Source of the DNA: Candidatus Excrementavichristensenella intestinipullorum
Lineage (GTDB): Bacteria; Bacillota; Clostridia; Christensenellales; Aristaeellaceae
DNA length: 40,198 nucleotides
NCBI GenBank assembly: GCA_018711685.1
Contig: DVHZ01000051.1
Span: forward strand, 1-40,198
Reading direction: 5' to 3'
The notes below the pieces were generated by a model. The model did no database searches. It was not told the origin of the DNA and saw nothing but the letters and a program-made list of their open reading frames with translations. This document shows, piece by piece, positions 18,808 through 27,375 of the stretch. A program made the position numbers and the translations under genes. Each line of letters opens with the position of its first letter. The first letter of the stretch is position 1.

Positions 18808-19974
18808 TTACTCGTAATGGAGTGCCTCAATGGGCAGCAGCTTGGCGGCCTTGTTGGCAGGATAGCTGCCGAACACCACGCCCATGAGCACCGAGAAGCC
18901 CAGGGAGAGCAGCGCCACGTTCATGCTCATCACCATGGTGACGTTGATGGAGGGGGCCACGAAGGTACACACCACCCAGGCCAGTACCAACCCCACCAGG
19001 CCGCCGGACACGGAGAGCACGATGGCCTCGATGATGAACTGCATCATGATATCCAGGCGCTGGGCGCCGATGGCCTTTCTGATGCCGATTTCCCGGGTAC
19101 GTTCGGACACCGACACCAGCATGATATTCATGATGCCGATGCCGCCCACCAGCAGGGATATACTGGCGATGCCGGCCAGCATCAGGGACATGGTGTTGCT
19201 CACCTCGGTCATACTCTCCAGCAGTTGGGTCTGGCTGGTGACCGAATAATAGTCCTCAGAGCCGGTGACATCCAGCATGAAGTCCTCCAGGGTTGCCACT
19301 GCCTGGTCGATGTAGTCCTCGGTGGTGGCGTTGGCGTAGAAGGTAGTGATGGTGGTGTTGCGGAAGTTGCGCTGGGCGTTGGTGAAGGGGATGACCACCC
19401 GCTCGTCCTGGCTTTCGCCCTCGTCGGTGCCGGTTTCCTGGAACACGCCCACGATGGAGTACTGCTTGCCGTCGATGCGGATGGTCTCCCCCACCACGTT
19501 GCGCTGGCCAAACAATTCGTCGGCCACGGTGACGCCCACCACGCACACGTAGCTGCGGCTGTCCACATCGGAATCGGTAATAAACCGGCCGGCGGAGAGG
19601 CTCAGGCCCCGGATGTCGGCGTAGCCTGTGGTGACGCCCTGCACCATGGCGCTGTAGGTATTAGTACCTGCTTTCAGGGTCATGTTGCTGCTGATCAGGG
19701 GAGATACGTTGCGCACCCCGCCCACCCCTTGCAGGGCCATGATGTCATCCAGTTCCAGCCGTACCTGGCGCACGGCCCGGTTCTGCACCGTAATCAAGTT
19801 GGTGCCCAGGCTGGTGATCTGCTCTGTAACCGCAGCAGTAGAGCCCTGACCGATGGCGGTGAGCACGGTGACCGACAGCACGCCGATGATGATGCCCAGC
19901 ATGGTGAGGAAGGAACGCATCTTGTTGGAAGATATGGCCTTAAAGGCCATCTTCACTTCCTGCCAGAATTTCAT
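18808..19974 (-). CDS. MacB/YknZ-like ABC transporter permease (FtsX family)
   Basis: MKFWQEVKMAFKAISSNKMRSFLTMLGIIIGVLSV..., SVSERTREIGIRKAIGAQRLDIMMQFIIEAIVLSVSGG. Confidence 0.93.
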   Translation of the reverse strand: MKFWQEVKMAFKAISSNKMRSFLTMLGIIIGVLSVTVLTAIGQGSTAAVTEQITSLGTNLITVQNRAVRQVRLELDDIMALQGVGGVRNVSPLISSNMTLKAGTNTYSAMVQGVTTGYADIRGLSLSAGRFITDSDVDSRSYVCVVGVTVADELFGQRNVVGETIRIDGKQYSIVGVFQETGTDEGESQDERVVIPFTNAQRNFRNTTITTFYANATTEDYIDQAVATLEDFMLDVTGSEDYYSVTSQTQLLESMTEVSNTMSLMLAGIASISLLVGGIGIMNIMLVSVSERTREIGIRKAIGAQRLDIMMQFIIEAIVLSVSGGLVGLVLAWVVCTFVAPSINVTMVMSMNVALLSLGFSVLMGVVFGSYPANKAAKLLPIEALHYE

Positions 19975-20897
19975 GCTTGCCGTGCCTCCCTTCCTGCCGC
20001 TTTATATTCCGGGTCCGCCTGGGCAGCGGCCATACGGGGTTGCGCTTGTTCCGGCTCCGGGCCGGACATCCCAACCGGAGCGTTTTGAGCAGCCGGTTGG
20101 CAAGCCGGTTCTCCTTGGGGGTTTTCTGCAGCCGGCTGGCCGGCGTTCTCCCCCGCAGGGGCCGCCCCGATCCCGGCGGAGCGGGACCGGTAGCGGGTGG
20201 CGCGGGCTTCGTTGGCCTGTTTCAGATATTCCTCGGAAGAGAATATCTTTCCATCATGGATGGCCAAGCGCCGTCCCGCCTCCATGGCGATATCGTTGTC
20301 GTGGGTGATCAGCAGGATGGTGTTGCCCTGCTGGTTGAGCTGGTGCAGCATCTCCATCACTTCCCGGCCGGACTTGCTGTCCAGGTTGCCGGTAGGCTCG
20401 TCGGCCAGGATCAGAGCCGGACTGGTGGATAACGCTCGGGCGATGGCCACCCGCTGCTGCTGGCCGCCGGAAAGCTCGTTGGGCCGGTGCTTCATGCGGT
20501 CCGCCAGGCCCACCCGTTCCAGGGCCTGGGTGACCAGGCGCTTGCGCTGGGTCAGGGGCACGCCCTGATAGATCAGGGGCAGTTCCACGTTTTCGTAGGC
20601 GGTGAGCTTGCCCAGCAGGTTAAACTGCTGAAAGATGAACCCGATTTTCCGGTTGCGGATGATGGCCAGCTGGCGGGGAGAAAGCTGGGAAACGTCCTCC
20701 CCGTCCAGGATGTACTCGCCCTCATCGGGATAGTCCAGGCAGCCCACGATGTTCATCAAGGTGGATTTTCCGCTGCCCGAGGGGCCAATGATGGCCACAA
20801 ATTCCCGCTGTTCCACCTGTAGGTCCACGTGGTCCAGGGCCTCGAGCACCTCGCTGCCCATCTGGTAGCGCTTGACGATGCCCGTCATTTTAATCAT
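19971..20897 (-). CDS. MacB/YknY-like ABC transporter ATP-binding protein with ~80-aa Pro/Ala/Gln-rich C-terminal tail
   Basis: GPSGSGKSTLMNIVGCLD, ELSGGQQQRVAIARALS, LILADEPTGNLDS; low-complexity tail NAGQPAAENPQGEPACQPAAQNAPVGMSGPEPEQAQ. Confidence 0.93.
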   Translation of the reverse strand: MIKMTGIVKRYQMGSEVLEALDHVDLQVEQREFVAIIGPSGSGKSTLMNIVGCLDYPDEGEYILDGEDVSQLSPRQLAIIRNRKIGFIFQQFNLLGKLTAYENVELPLIYQGVPLTQRKRLVTQALERVGLADRMKHRPNELSGGQQQRVAIARALSTSPALILADEPTGNLDSKSGREVMEMLHQLNQQGNTILLITHDNDIAMEAGRRLAIHDGKIFSSEEYLKQANEARATRYRSRSAGIGAAPAGENAGQPAAENPQGEPACQPAAQNAPVGMSGPEPEQAQPRMAAAQADPEYKAAGREARQA

Positions 20898-20909
20898 GGC
20901 GTATCCCCC

Positions 20910-22523
20910 TTACCGGCCGCCGGGCATGCCGCCGGGCATACCGCCGCCCATGCCGCCGCCCATGCCGCCGCCGCGGATATTGGTGGAGCCGGAGGAATCG
21001 GAGGTATCCCGGGTGATCAGCACGCTGTCGCCCTCGCTGACGCCGGAAAGGATTTCCACGTACTCGTCATTGGATACGCCGGTGGTCACGGTGCTGGACA
21101 GGCCGGTGGACAGGGTCACGTACTTCTGGCCGTTGCTGGTGGAGATGGCCTCCACGGGCACCAGCAGCACGTCCTGCCGGTCGGCCACCACGATCTCGAT
21201 GGAGGCGGTCATGCCGTCCTTGAGCCTGGGGTCTTCGTCCAGGGTGACGGTGACTTCATAGGTCGCCACTCCGCCGGACACGGTGCCCACGCCGGAAATC
21301 CTGGCCACGGTGCCGGTAAAGGTTTCGCCCTCGTAGGCGTCGATTTCCACCTTCACGTCCTGACCCACTTCCACGTTGACGATATCCAGCTCGTCCACGG
21401 TGGCTACCACCTGGAACTGGGTGGCCGACTGCATGGTGACCAAAGCGGTGCTCTCGTCCAGCCTGGCCCCTTCGGACACGTTCACCGAGGTGATGACGCC
21501 GTCGATGGGAGCGCGGATGACCAGGTTATCCTGCTTCTCCTTCTCGTTGTCCAGGGCGGTGCGGGCTTCCTCATAGGTGAGCAGAGCGGTCTGCAGGTCC
21601 GCCGAGGGCAAGCGCCCGGTGGTGTAGAACAGTTCGTAGCCCGAGGAGACGCTGTCCCCTTCCTCATAATAGATGGTGTCGATGGTGCCGCCGATGGCGG
21701 TGATGGGTACCGGCATATTGATTTCCAAGGTGCCCGAACCCAGCCTGTCGCCTTGGAGGGTGGTGACCAGCACTTCCTGTCCCACGTCATAGCCGTCGTC
21801 GGGAATGGTCACGGCGATGTCCGCCCCCAGGCCCACGGTCTGTTCCACCGTGCCGGTGACCTCCAGGTCGTCGATCCACACGCTGACGGTGTCGCCAATG
21901 GCGAAGCTATACCCGCTTACCGGCTCGAACTCGATGCGCATCTTGTCGTCCCGGGAGATGATGGCCAGGTACCCGTACTGGTTCATGATGGAGGCCACGT
22001 CGTCCCCCTCCTCGCACAGCACCTGCTTCAGGGTGCCCGCCGAGGGGGCGTATACGTAGTAGTCGCTGCCGGTGTCCCGCACTTCGGACAGGGCCACCTG
22101 GGCGCTGAACAGTTCCTTTTCGTAGGTCTTGATGTTGGTCTCGATATCCGAGGAGGACAGCCGTACCAGCACGTCCCCTTCCTGGACCGTATCCCCGGCG
22201 CTCACCTCAATGGACTCGATCTTGCCTTCGCTGTCGTTGTACACCGAGTAGGTCTGCTGGGGTGAGAGGCTGCCCGAGCCGTACACCGTCACTTCCAGGT
22301 CGCCCCGGGTTACGGTTTCATAGCTGCCCCGGCTGGAGGTCCCGGTTGTGCTGACCGTCGCTGCGCCCATGTCGCCGCTGGAGGCGCTCTGGCCCCGGCC
22401 GTCGTTTCCACCTTGAATGGTAGAAATGATGTTGGGCAAGGCGAACACCGCCAATACCGCGATGATCACCACCACTACGATCCACTTGATCCAGGTTCCG
22501 CCGCCTCGTTTTTTGCCTGCCAT
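20910..22523 (-). CDS. HlyD/MacA-like periplasmic adaptor (RND/ABC efflux adaptor) with Gly/Met-rich tail
   Basis: N-terminal TM; barrel-sandwich hybrid motifs; C-terminus GGGMGGGMGGGMPGGMPGGR. Upstream of ATPase and permease. Confidence 0.9.
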   Translation of the reverse strand: MAGKKRGGGTWIKWIVVVVIIAVLAVFALPNIISTIQGGNDGRGQSASSGDMGAATVSTTGTSSRGSYETVTRGDLEVTVYGSGSLSPQQTYSVYNDSEGKIESIEVSAGDTVQEGDVLVRLSSSDIETNIKTYEKELFSAQVALSEVRDTGSDYYVYAPSAGTLKQVLCEEGDDVASIMNQYGYLAIISRDDKMRIEFEPVSGYSFAIGDTVSVWIDDLEVTGTVEQTVGLGADIAVTIPDDGYDVGQEVLVTTLQGDRLGSGTLEINMPVPITAIGGTIDTIYYEEGDSVSSGYELFYTTGRLPSADLQTALLTYEEARTALDNEKEKQDNLVIRAPIDGVITSVNVSEGARLDESTALVTMQSATQFQVVATVDELDIVNVEVGQDVKVEIDAYEGETFTGTVARISGVGTVSGGVATYEVTVTLDEDPRLKDGMTASIEIVVADRQDVLLVPVEAISTSNGQKYVTLSTGLSSTVTTGVSNDEYVEILSGVSEGDSVLITRDTSDSSGSTNIRGGGMGGGMGGGMPGGMPGGR

Positions 22524-22616
22524 AAATGTTCCTCCCTCAATTTTCTGGAGCCTATGATACGGGAATTCATTGGCAAATCTGTGGCGAGACGGTCCCGGTT
22601 TTGTGAACGCGCTGGT

Positions 22617-23495
22617 CTATTTTGGAGCCCACAGGGCGGCGCCCAGCAGCCCGGCCTCCTCCCCCAAGCTGGCCGGCCGCAGGCGCAGCCATTGGGGATG
22701 GATCAGGTATTTTCGGGCCTTTTCTCCAATGCGCTCCAAGAAATCCGGATTGCGCAGCACGATGGCACCCCCCAATACGAAGATATCCGGGTCCACCACG
22801 CAGGCGATGTTGCCCAGGGCCTTGCCCAGGTTGTCGGCGCACTTGTCCAGGATGTCCTGGGCCTGGGGATGCCCCGCTCGGGCCAGCTGGAACAACTGGG
22901 GGGCATCCATCGGACGGCCCAGCCGCTCCCCGGCGATGCGGGACAGGGCCATACCGCCGCACTGCTCGTTGATGGCCCCGGCGTTGACGCCGTGGTGGCT
23001 GTAGGGGTCCTCGTTGACGATCAGGTTATAGATCTCCGCCGCTGCGCTGTGGGCCCCGTTCACCAGTTCCCCCTTGTAAACGTAGGCCCCGCCGATGCCC
23101 GTGGACACGGTCATGTAAAACATGGATTCCCAGCCCCGGCCCGCTCCCAGCTTGGCCTCCGCCAGTCCGGCCAGGTTGGCGTCGTTGTTCAGCCGGGTGT
23201 CCAGCCCGGTGGCCTCGCGGAAATAGCCCGCCACGTCCAGCCCGTCCCAGCCAAACAGATTGGGCGGATTGATCAGCTTACCCCCGGGAATGTCCAGGGG
23301 TCCGGGGCAGCCCACCCCGATGCCCCCCACCCCTTCCCTGTGGGCGTTGACGAAGGCGGCCAGCTTGTCCAGGTTGGCCCGGGGGCCTATCTCCTTCTCG
23401 TTGGGGGCGCTGAACCGGTCCAGTGCGCGAAAATCCTGGTCGTACAGGGCGGCCCGCAGCTGAGTGCCCCCGATGTCGATGCCAATGGCGGCCAT
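22617..23495 (-). CDS. ROK-family protein (sugar kinase/glucokinase-like)
   Basis: MAAIGIDIGGTQLRAALYD, GIGVGCPGPLD, VSTGIGGAYVYKGELVNG; ROK zinc region partly altered (EQCGGMAL). Confidence 0.88.
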   Translation of the reverse strand: MAAIGIDIGGTQLRAALYDQDFRALDRFSAPNEKEIGPRANLDKLAAFVNAHREGVGGIGVGCPGPLDIPGGKLINPPNLFGWDGLDVAGYFREATGLDTRLNNDANLAGLAEAKLGAGRGWESMFYMTVSTGIGGAYVYKGELVNGAHSAAAEIYNLIVNEDPYSHHGVNAGAINEQCGGMALSRIAGERLGRPMDAPQLFQLARAGHPQAQDILDKCADNLGKALGNIACVVDPDIFVLGGAIVLRNPDFLERIGEKARKYLIHPQWLRLRPASLGEEAGLLGAALWAPK

Positions 23496-23513
23496 GGAGC
23501 TTCCTCCTTCTCC

Positions 23514-23560
23514 GTAAAAAAATGAAAATGGGGCGGGCCGCCGGACGGCCCGGCCCCAAG
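23514..23560 (-). terminator. Intrinsic terminator/attenuator-like hairpin between the activase and ROK genes
   Basis: Minus strand GGGGCCGGGCCG-TCCGG-CGGCCCGCCCC then ATTTTCATTTTTTT, immediately before the ROK SD (GGAGGAAG). Confidence 0.65.
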
Positions 23561-23633
23561 CCGGGTTCCCGGACCTTCCCCAGGCCGGGCCCAGCCCCTA
23601 CCCAGGGACAGGCCCCCAGGCCGGGCGGCTGGT

Positions 23634-24680
23634 CTATTGATCGATGAACACCCGGCGCAGCCCGGCCTGCCGGGCGATGGCGGCGAAGGCCTCCATCTGC
23701 CGGGGAGTGAATTTCTGCCGGTCCGGGTTTAGAAAATAGGGCCGGTTCAGCAGCCGGTACTTGTCCCGGGCCAGGGGATTGTAGTTGAGCAGCTCGTAGG
23801 CGGCATCGGGCCACAGCTCCGCCAGAAAGCGGGCGATGGCGAACAGGTTGGCCCGGGTGGCGGTGGCGGTTGGAATCAGGGGCGTGCGCACGGTGATTCG
23901 CTCCCGATAGGGCCCGGCCAACAGCCAGGACAAGTTTGCCTTGATGAGCCGGTTGTCCCGGCCGGTATAGCGGCGGTGGGCCGCGCCGTCCAGCAGCTTG
24001 AGGTCGGCGTACAGATGGTCGGTATAGGGCATCGCCCCTTCCAGCGTTCCCCGCTCCACCAGCAAGGCGCTCTCCACCGCGGTATTCAGCCCCGCCCCCT
24101 TCAGCGCCTTGAGCAGTGCCAGGGCAAAGGGGCCGTCCAGCAGGGGCTCTCCCCCGGATAGGGTGACCCCGCCCCCCTGGCGGTAAAAGGGGGCGTCCTT
24201 CATGACTTCCTCCAGAATCTGCTCTACCCCCATCTCCTGGCTGTCCCAGCGCAGCGCCCCGGTGGGGCAGGCGTCCATCAGGGCGGGCCAATCCTCCTGC
24301 GCCAAGGGGTCCAGGGCCAGCCCCTCGCCCCGGCGGGCCATGCCTCCCTGTCGGGCCAGGCTCAGGCAAGCGCCGCAGCCCACGCACCGGCTGGGAAAAT
24401 ACATGGGCCGCCTTTGGGGGCTTATGCCCTCCGGATTGTGGCACCAGGCGCACCGCAGGGGGCACCCCTTGAAAAATACCGTGGTGCGGATGCCCACGCC
24501 GTCGTGGGTGGAAAAGCGGCGGATGTCGAACACCAGCCGGCTGGCCCTCCCGTCCAGCTCCCCGCCTTGCTCCACGTCCATTGGCCCCGCCTGCCGCCCA
24601 TCCAGATTCGCCGGGCCCTTCCCCGCCCCTGGGGCGGCGCTCATGGGGGGCAGGATTTCCCGGGTGCTTGCCCTTTCCAT
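23634..24680 (-). CDS. Glycyl-radical enzyme activating enzyme (radical SAM)
   Basis: CPLRCAWCHNPE (CX3CX2C radical SAM motif), RRFSTHDGVGIRTTVFFKG, GGVTLSGGEPLL; directly downstream of the GRE gene. Confidence 0.92.
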   Translation of the reverse strand: MERASTREILPPMSAAPGAGKGPANLDGRQAGPMDVEQGGELDGRASRLVFDIRRFSTHDGVGIRTTVFFKGCPLRCAWCHNPEGISPQRRPMYFPSRCVGCGACLSLARQGGMARRGEGLALDPLAQEDWPALMDACPTGALRWDSQEMGVEQILEEVMKDAPFYRQGGGVTLSGGEPLLDGPFALALLKALKGAGLNTAVESALLVERGTLEGAMPYTDHLYADLKLLDGAAHRRYTGRDNRLIKANLSWLLAGPYRERITVRTPLIPTATATRANLFAIARFLAELWPDAAYELLNYNPLARDKYRLLNRPYFLNPDRQKFTPRQMEAFAAIARQAGLRRVFIDQ

Positions 24681-24685
24681 GGCCG

Positions 24686-27037
24686 CTACACCCCCGCGTA
24701 GCTGGTGCGGCGGATGATCTCGTCCTGGATCTCCCCGGCCAGCTCGGTAAAATAGGCGGTATACCCGGCCACCCGCACGGTAAGGCTCCGGTAGTTTTCC
24801 GGGTGGGCCTTGGCGTCCAGCAGGTCCCGGGGGGACACCACGTTGAACTGGACGTGGGGAATTTCCAGATCCACAAAGGTGCGCAGGAACAGGGCGAACC
24901 GGTCGATGCCCCCCTGGCTTTCAAAGAACTGGGGCAAAAACTTCATATTGAGCAGCCCGCCGTTGCTGGTGAGGCCCTTGTCCAGCCGGGACACCGACTT
25001 AAGCACCGCGGTGGGGCCGCTGACGTCCCGGCCGTACACCGGGGACATGCCCCCGTCGGCCAGGGGCTGCCGGGTCAGCCGTCCGTCGGGGGTGGCGCCT
25101 ACGTTCTGCCCCATGGGCACGTGGGCGGACACGGTGTACATGCCGGTGTGGTAGGGCCCGCCCCGGTAGTTGCGGTAGCGGCCCAGCCTGTCCCGGAAAT
25201 ACTGGGCCCACTTGGCCGCCAGCATGTCCACCCAGGCCACGTCGTTTCCGTACTTGGGCACCTTGTTGAGCAGCCGGGCCCGCAGCGCCTCCTCCCCCTG
25301 GAAGTTCTTTTCCAGGGCCCGGAGAAGCCGGGCTCCGTCCACCCGCTTTTCCTCAAACACCGCCACCTTCAGGGCCGCCAGGCTGTCGGCCAGGTTGGCG
25401 GCCTGGATCATCTGGATGCCGGAGAAGTTGTACCGGGCGCCCCCGGCGGTGACGTCCAGGCCCTTGTCCATGCAGTCCTTCACCACGGCGGAGAGGAAGG
25501 GGGTGGGCAGCAGCTCCATATGGGCCCGCTCCACCTGTTCGCAGGCGGACACCATCCTGTCGATGAAGTAGTCCAGCTGCCGGGCGAAGGCGGATTCCAG
25601 CGCCTCAAAGCTCTGATAGGTGGCCAGGCTGCCGTAGTCAGGGCCCAGCCGGGCCCCGGTGAGCAGGCACTTGCCCCCGGTGAGGGTGAGCTCCAGGGCC
25701 TTGTTCAGGTTGAACATGGCCGCGTCGCTCCAGCCCAGACAGCAGCCCTGGGCTGTGAGCTCCACGCAGCCCACGATGGCGTAGTCCCTGGCCTCCTCCT
25801 GGGATACCCCCAGCTCCATCAGCGCCGGGATCACCGCCTTGTCGTTGAAGAACTGGGGCATGCCGCTGCCCTTGGACACCACCTGGATGGCCTTTTTCAG
25901 CAGCGGGTCCCCCACCCCGGGGTGCAGCCGCACCGACAGGTTGGGCTGGGGCAGGCCCAGGCGCTCCTGGGCCTCCAGGAACAGGAAGGACAGCGGATTG
26001 CATACATCTTCTCCTGCCTCGTCCTGACCCCCCAGGGCGATGTTGAAGCCGATGGGGAAGCCGGCGAAGTACTTGGCGCTGCCCGCGTTGCGCAGGTATA
26101 CGATCTGGTTGAATTTGAGGAACAGGCACTGGATCAATTCCAGGGCCGGCTCCGGGGCAATCCGCCCCGCGTCCAGGTCCGCCGCGTAATAGGGCCATAG
26201 GATGCGGTCCAGCCTGCCCGGCGAAAAGGAGGAGGCGTTGGACTCCATGTGCAGCAGGGTGAACAAAAACCACAGGGATTGCAGCGCCTGGTGAAAGGTG
26301 CGGGCCGGGGCCTGGGAAAGGCTTTCGCATACCTGGGAGACCTGCAGCATGTCCTCCCGCCAGGGTGCGTTTTCCGGCCGGGCGGCCTCTTGCGCCAGCA
26401 GGTCCCGGTAGCGCAGCATGAAATGGCTGGCCCCCTCCATCACCAGGGCCACCGCCCGGTAAAAGGGCTGCCGGTCCGGCGGGGCGGCGGCCAGGCGCTC
26501 CAGGGCTTCCCGGCGCAGCCCGTCGGGCCCCTTCTCCAGCCAGGTCCGGCAGTCGGGGCAGATGTGGCCCTGGGCGTGGTCCTTTTGGTTAATCTTCACC
26601 ACCATCGCCAGTTGGTCCAGCTGCTCCCCGCACCGGGCGCGCAGCACGTCCTCCAGGGATTTGCCCTGCCAGAAGGGCTTGATCTCCCGGCGGAACAGGC
26701 GGATGTCCTCCTCCCGCACCAAGAACCTATCCTGGGGCCGGGTGGGCAGGGTTTCAAACTCCCGGTCCACCCAGGCGCTGCCGCTCTCGGGAAACACCAC
26801 GCCGTAGCGCACCCCGGCGGTGCGGTTGCCCACGATGAGCTCCTCCGGCTCCACCGCGATGGCCAGGCCCTCCATGGCGGCCCGCAGGGCATAGGCCCGC
26901 TGCATCATGGGGCTCTCCCCTGGGTGCTCCTTATAGCTTTGGGTGATGATCAATGCCTGTTCGATGGATACATAGCGAGGCTGGGCCAGCATCTTCTCCT
27001 TGAGCCGGTCCACCCTGGCGGGGACTGCCTGGCGCAC
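24686..27037 (-). CDS. Glycyl radical enzyme (PFL-like superfamily), substrate unassigned
   Basis: 783 aa; thiyl/base motif GCVE (GCVELTAQGCC) and C-terminal glycyl motif VRVAGYTAYFTEL; GTG start with GGGGAGG SD. Confidence 0.93.
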   Translation of the reverse strand: MRQAVPARVDRLKEKMLAQPRYVSIEQALIITQSYKEHPGESPMMQRAYALRAAMEGLAIAVEPEELIVGNRTAGVRYGVVFPESGSAWVDREFETLPTRPQDRFLVREEDIRLFRREIKPFWQGKSLEDVLRARCGEQLDQLAMVVKINQKDHAQGHICPDCRTWLEKGPDGLRREALERLAAAPPDRQPFYRAVALVMEGASHFMLRYRDLLAQEAARPENAPWREDMLQVSQVCESLSQAPARTFHQALQSLWFLFTLLHMESNASSFSPGRLDRILWPYYAADLDAGRIAPEPALELIQCLFLKFNQIVYLRNAGSAKYFAGFPIGFNIALGGQDEAGEDVCNPLSFLFLEAQERLGLPQPNLSVRLHPGVGDPLLKKAIQVVSKGSGMPQFFNDKAVIPALMELGVSQEEARDYAIVGCVELTAQGCCLGWSDAAMFNLNKALELTLTGGKCLLTGARLGPDYGSLATYQSFEALESAFARQLDYFIDRMVSACEQVERAHMELLPTPFLSAVVKDCMDKGLDVTAGGARYNFSGIQMIQAANLADSLAALKVAVFEEKRVDGARLLRALEKNFQGEEALRARLLNKVPKYGNDVAWVDMLAAKWAQYFRDRLGRYRNYRGGPYHTGMYTVSAHVPMGQNVGATPDGRLTRQPLADGGMSPVYGRDVSGPTAVLKSVSRLDKGLTSNGGLLNMKFLPQFFESQGGIDRFALFLRTFVDLEIPHVQFNVVSPRDLLDAKAHPENYRSLTVRVAGYTAYFTELAGEIQDEIIRRTSYAGV

Positions 27038-27308
27038 GGTCTTTTCCTCCCCATCAAAGCGCTTTTTACTTTATCATCATTGTATCCTTTCCCGCCATTC
27101 CTGTCAACCGTTCCCAGGCCGGGTCCCGGCGGCGCATCCCCGGCGGAGCTGACGAAAAAGGGCGGGCCGGACTCCAAAGGGCCTTGGGGATATGGGGAAT
27201 CCCGGGAAAAGGCCGCCGGGGGGACCGGGCGGCGGAAAAAGGCGCGGAGAAGCGTCGGCGGGCGGCGCATTCCGGGAAAAGGCGCACGGTTGTTTTACTT
27301 AGGGGCGG

Positions 27309-27338
27309 TTGACGCCTCCATAGCGGGGGGGATATAAT
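27309..27338 (+). promoter_or_regulatory. Sigma-A-type promoter of secDF
   Basis: TTGACG - 18 nt - TATAAT upstream of ATG 27376. Confidence 0.7.
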
Positions 27339-27375
27339 ATGTCCCATATATTGTGATTCAGCGAGGTTTTCACCC

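Noticed and set aside
20829-22265. 478-aa plus-strand ORF and similar long opposite-strand ORFs at 18559-20088, 24581-26200, 27370-28872 and 29489-31393
   Set aside because: All are antisense to strongly supported genes and show no domain motifs, signal or SD logic.
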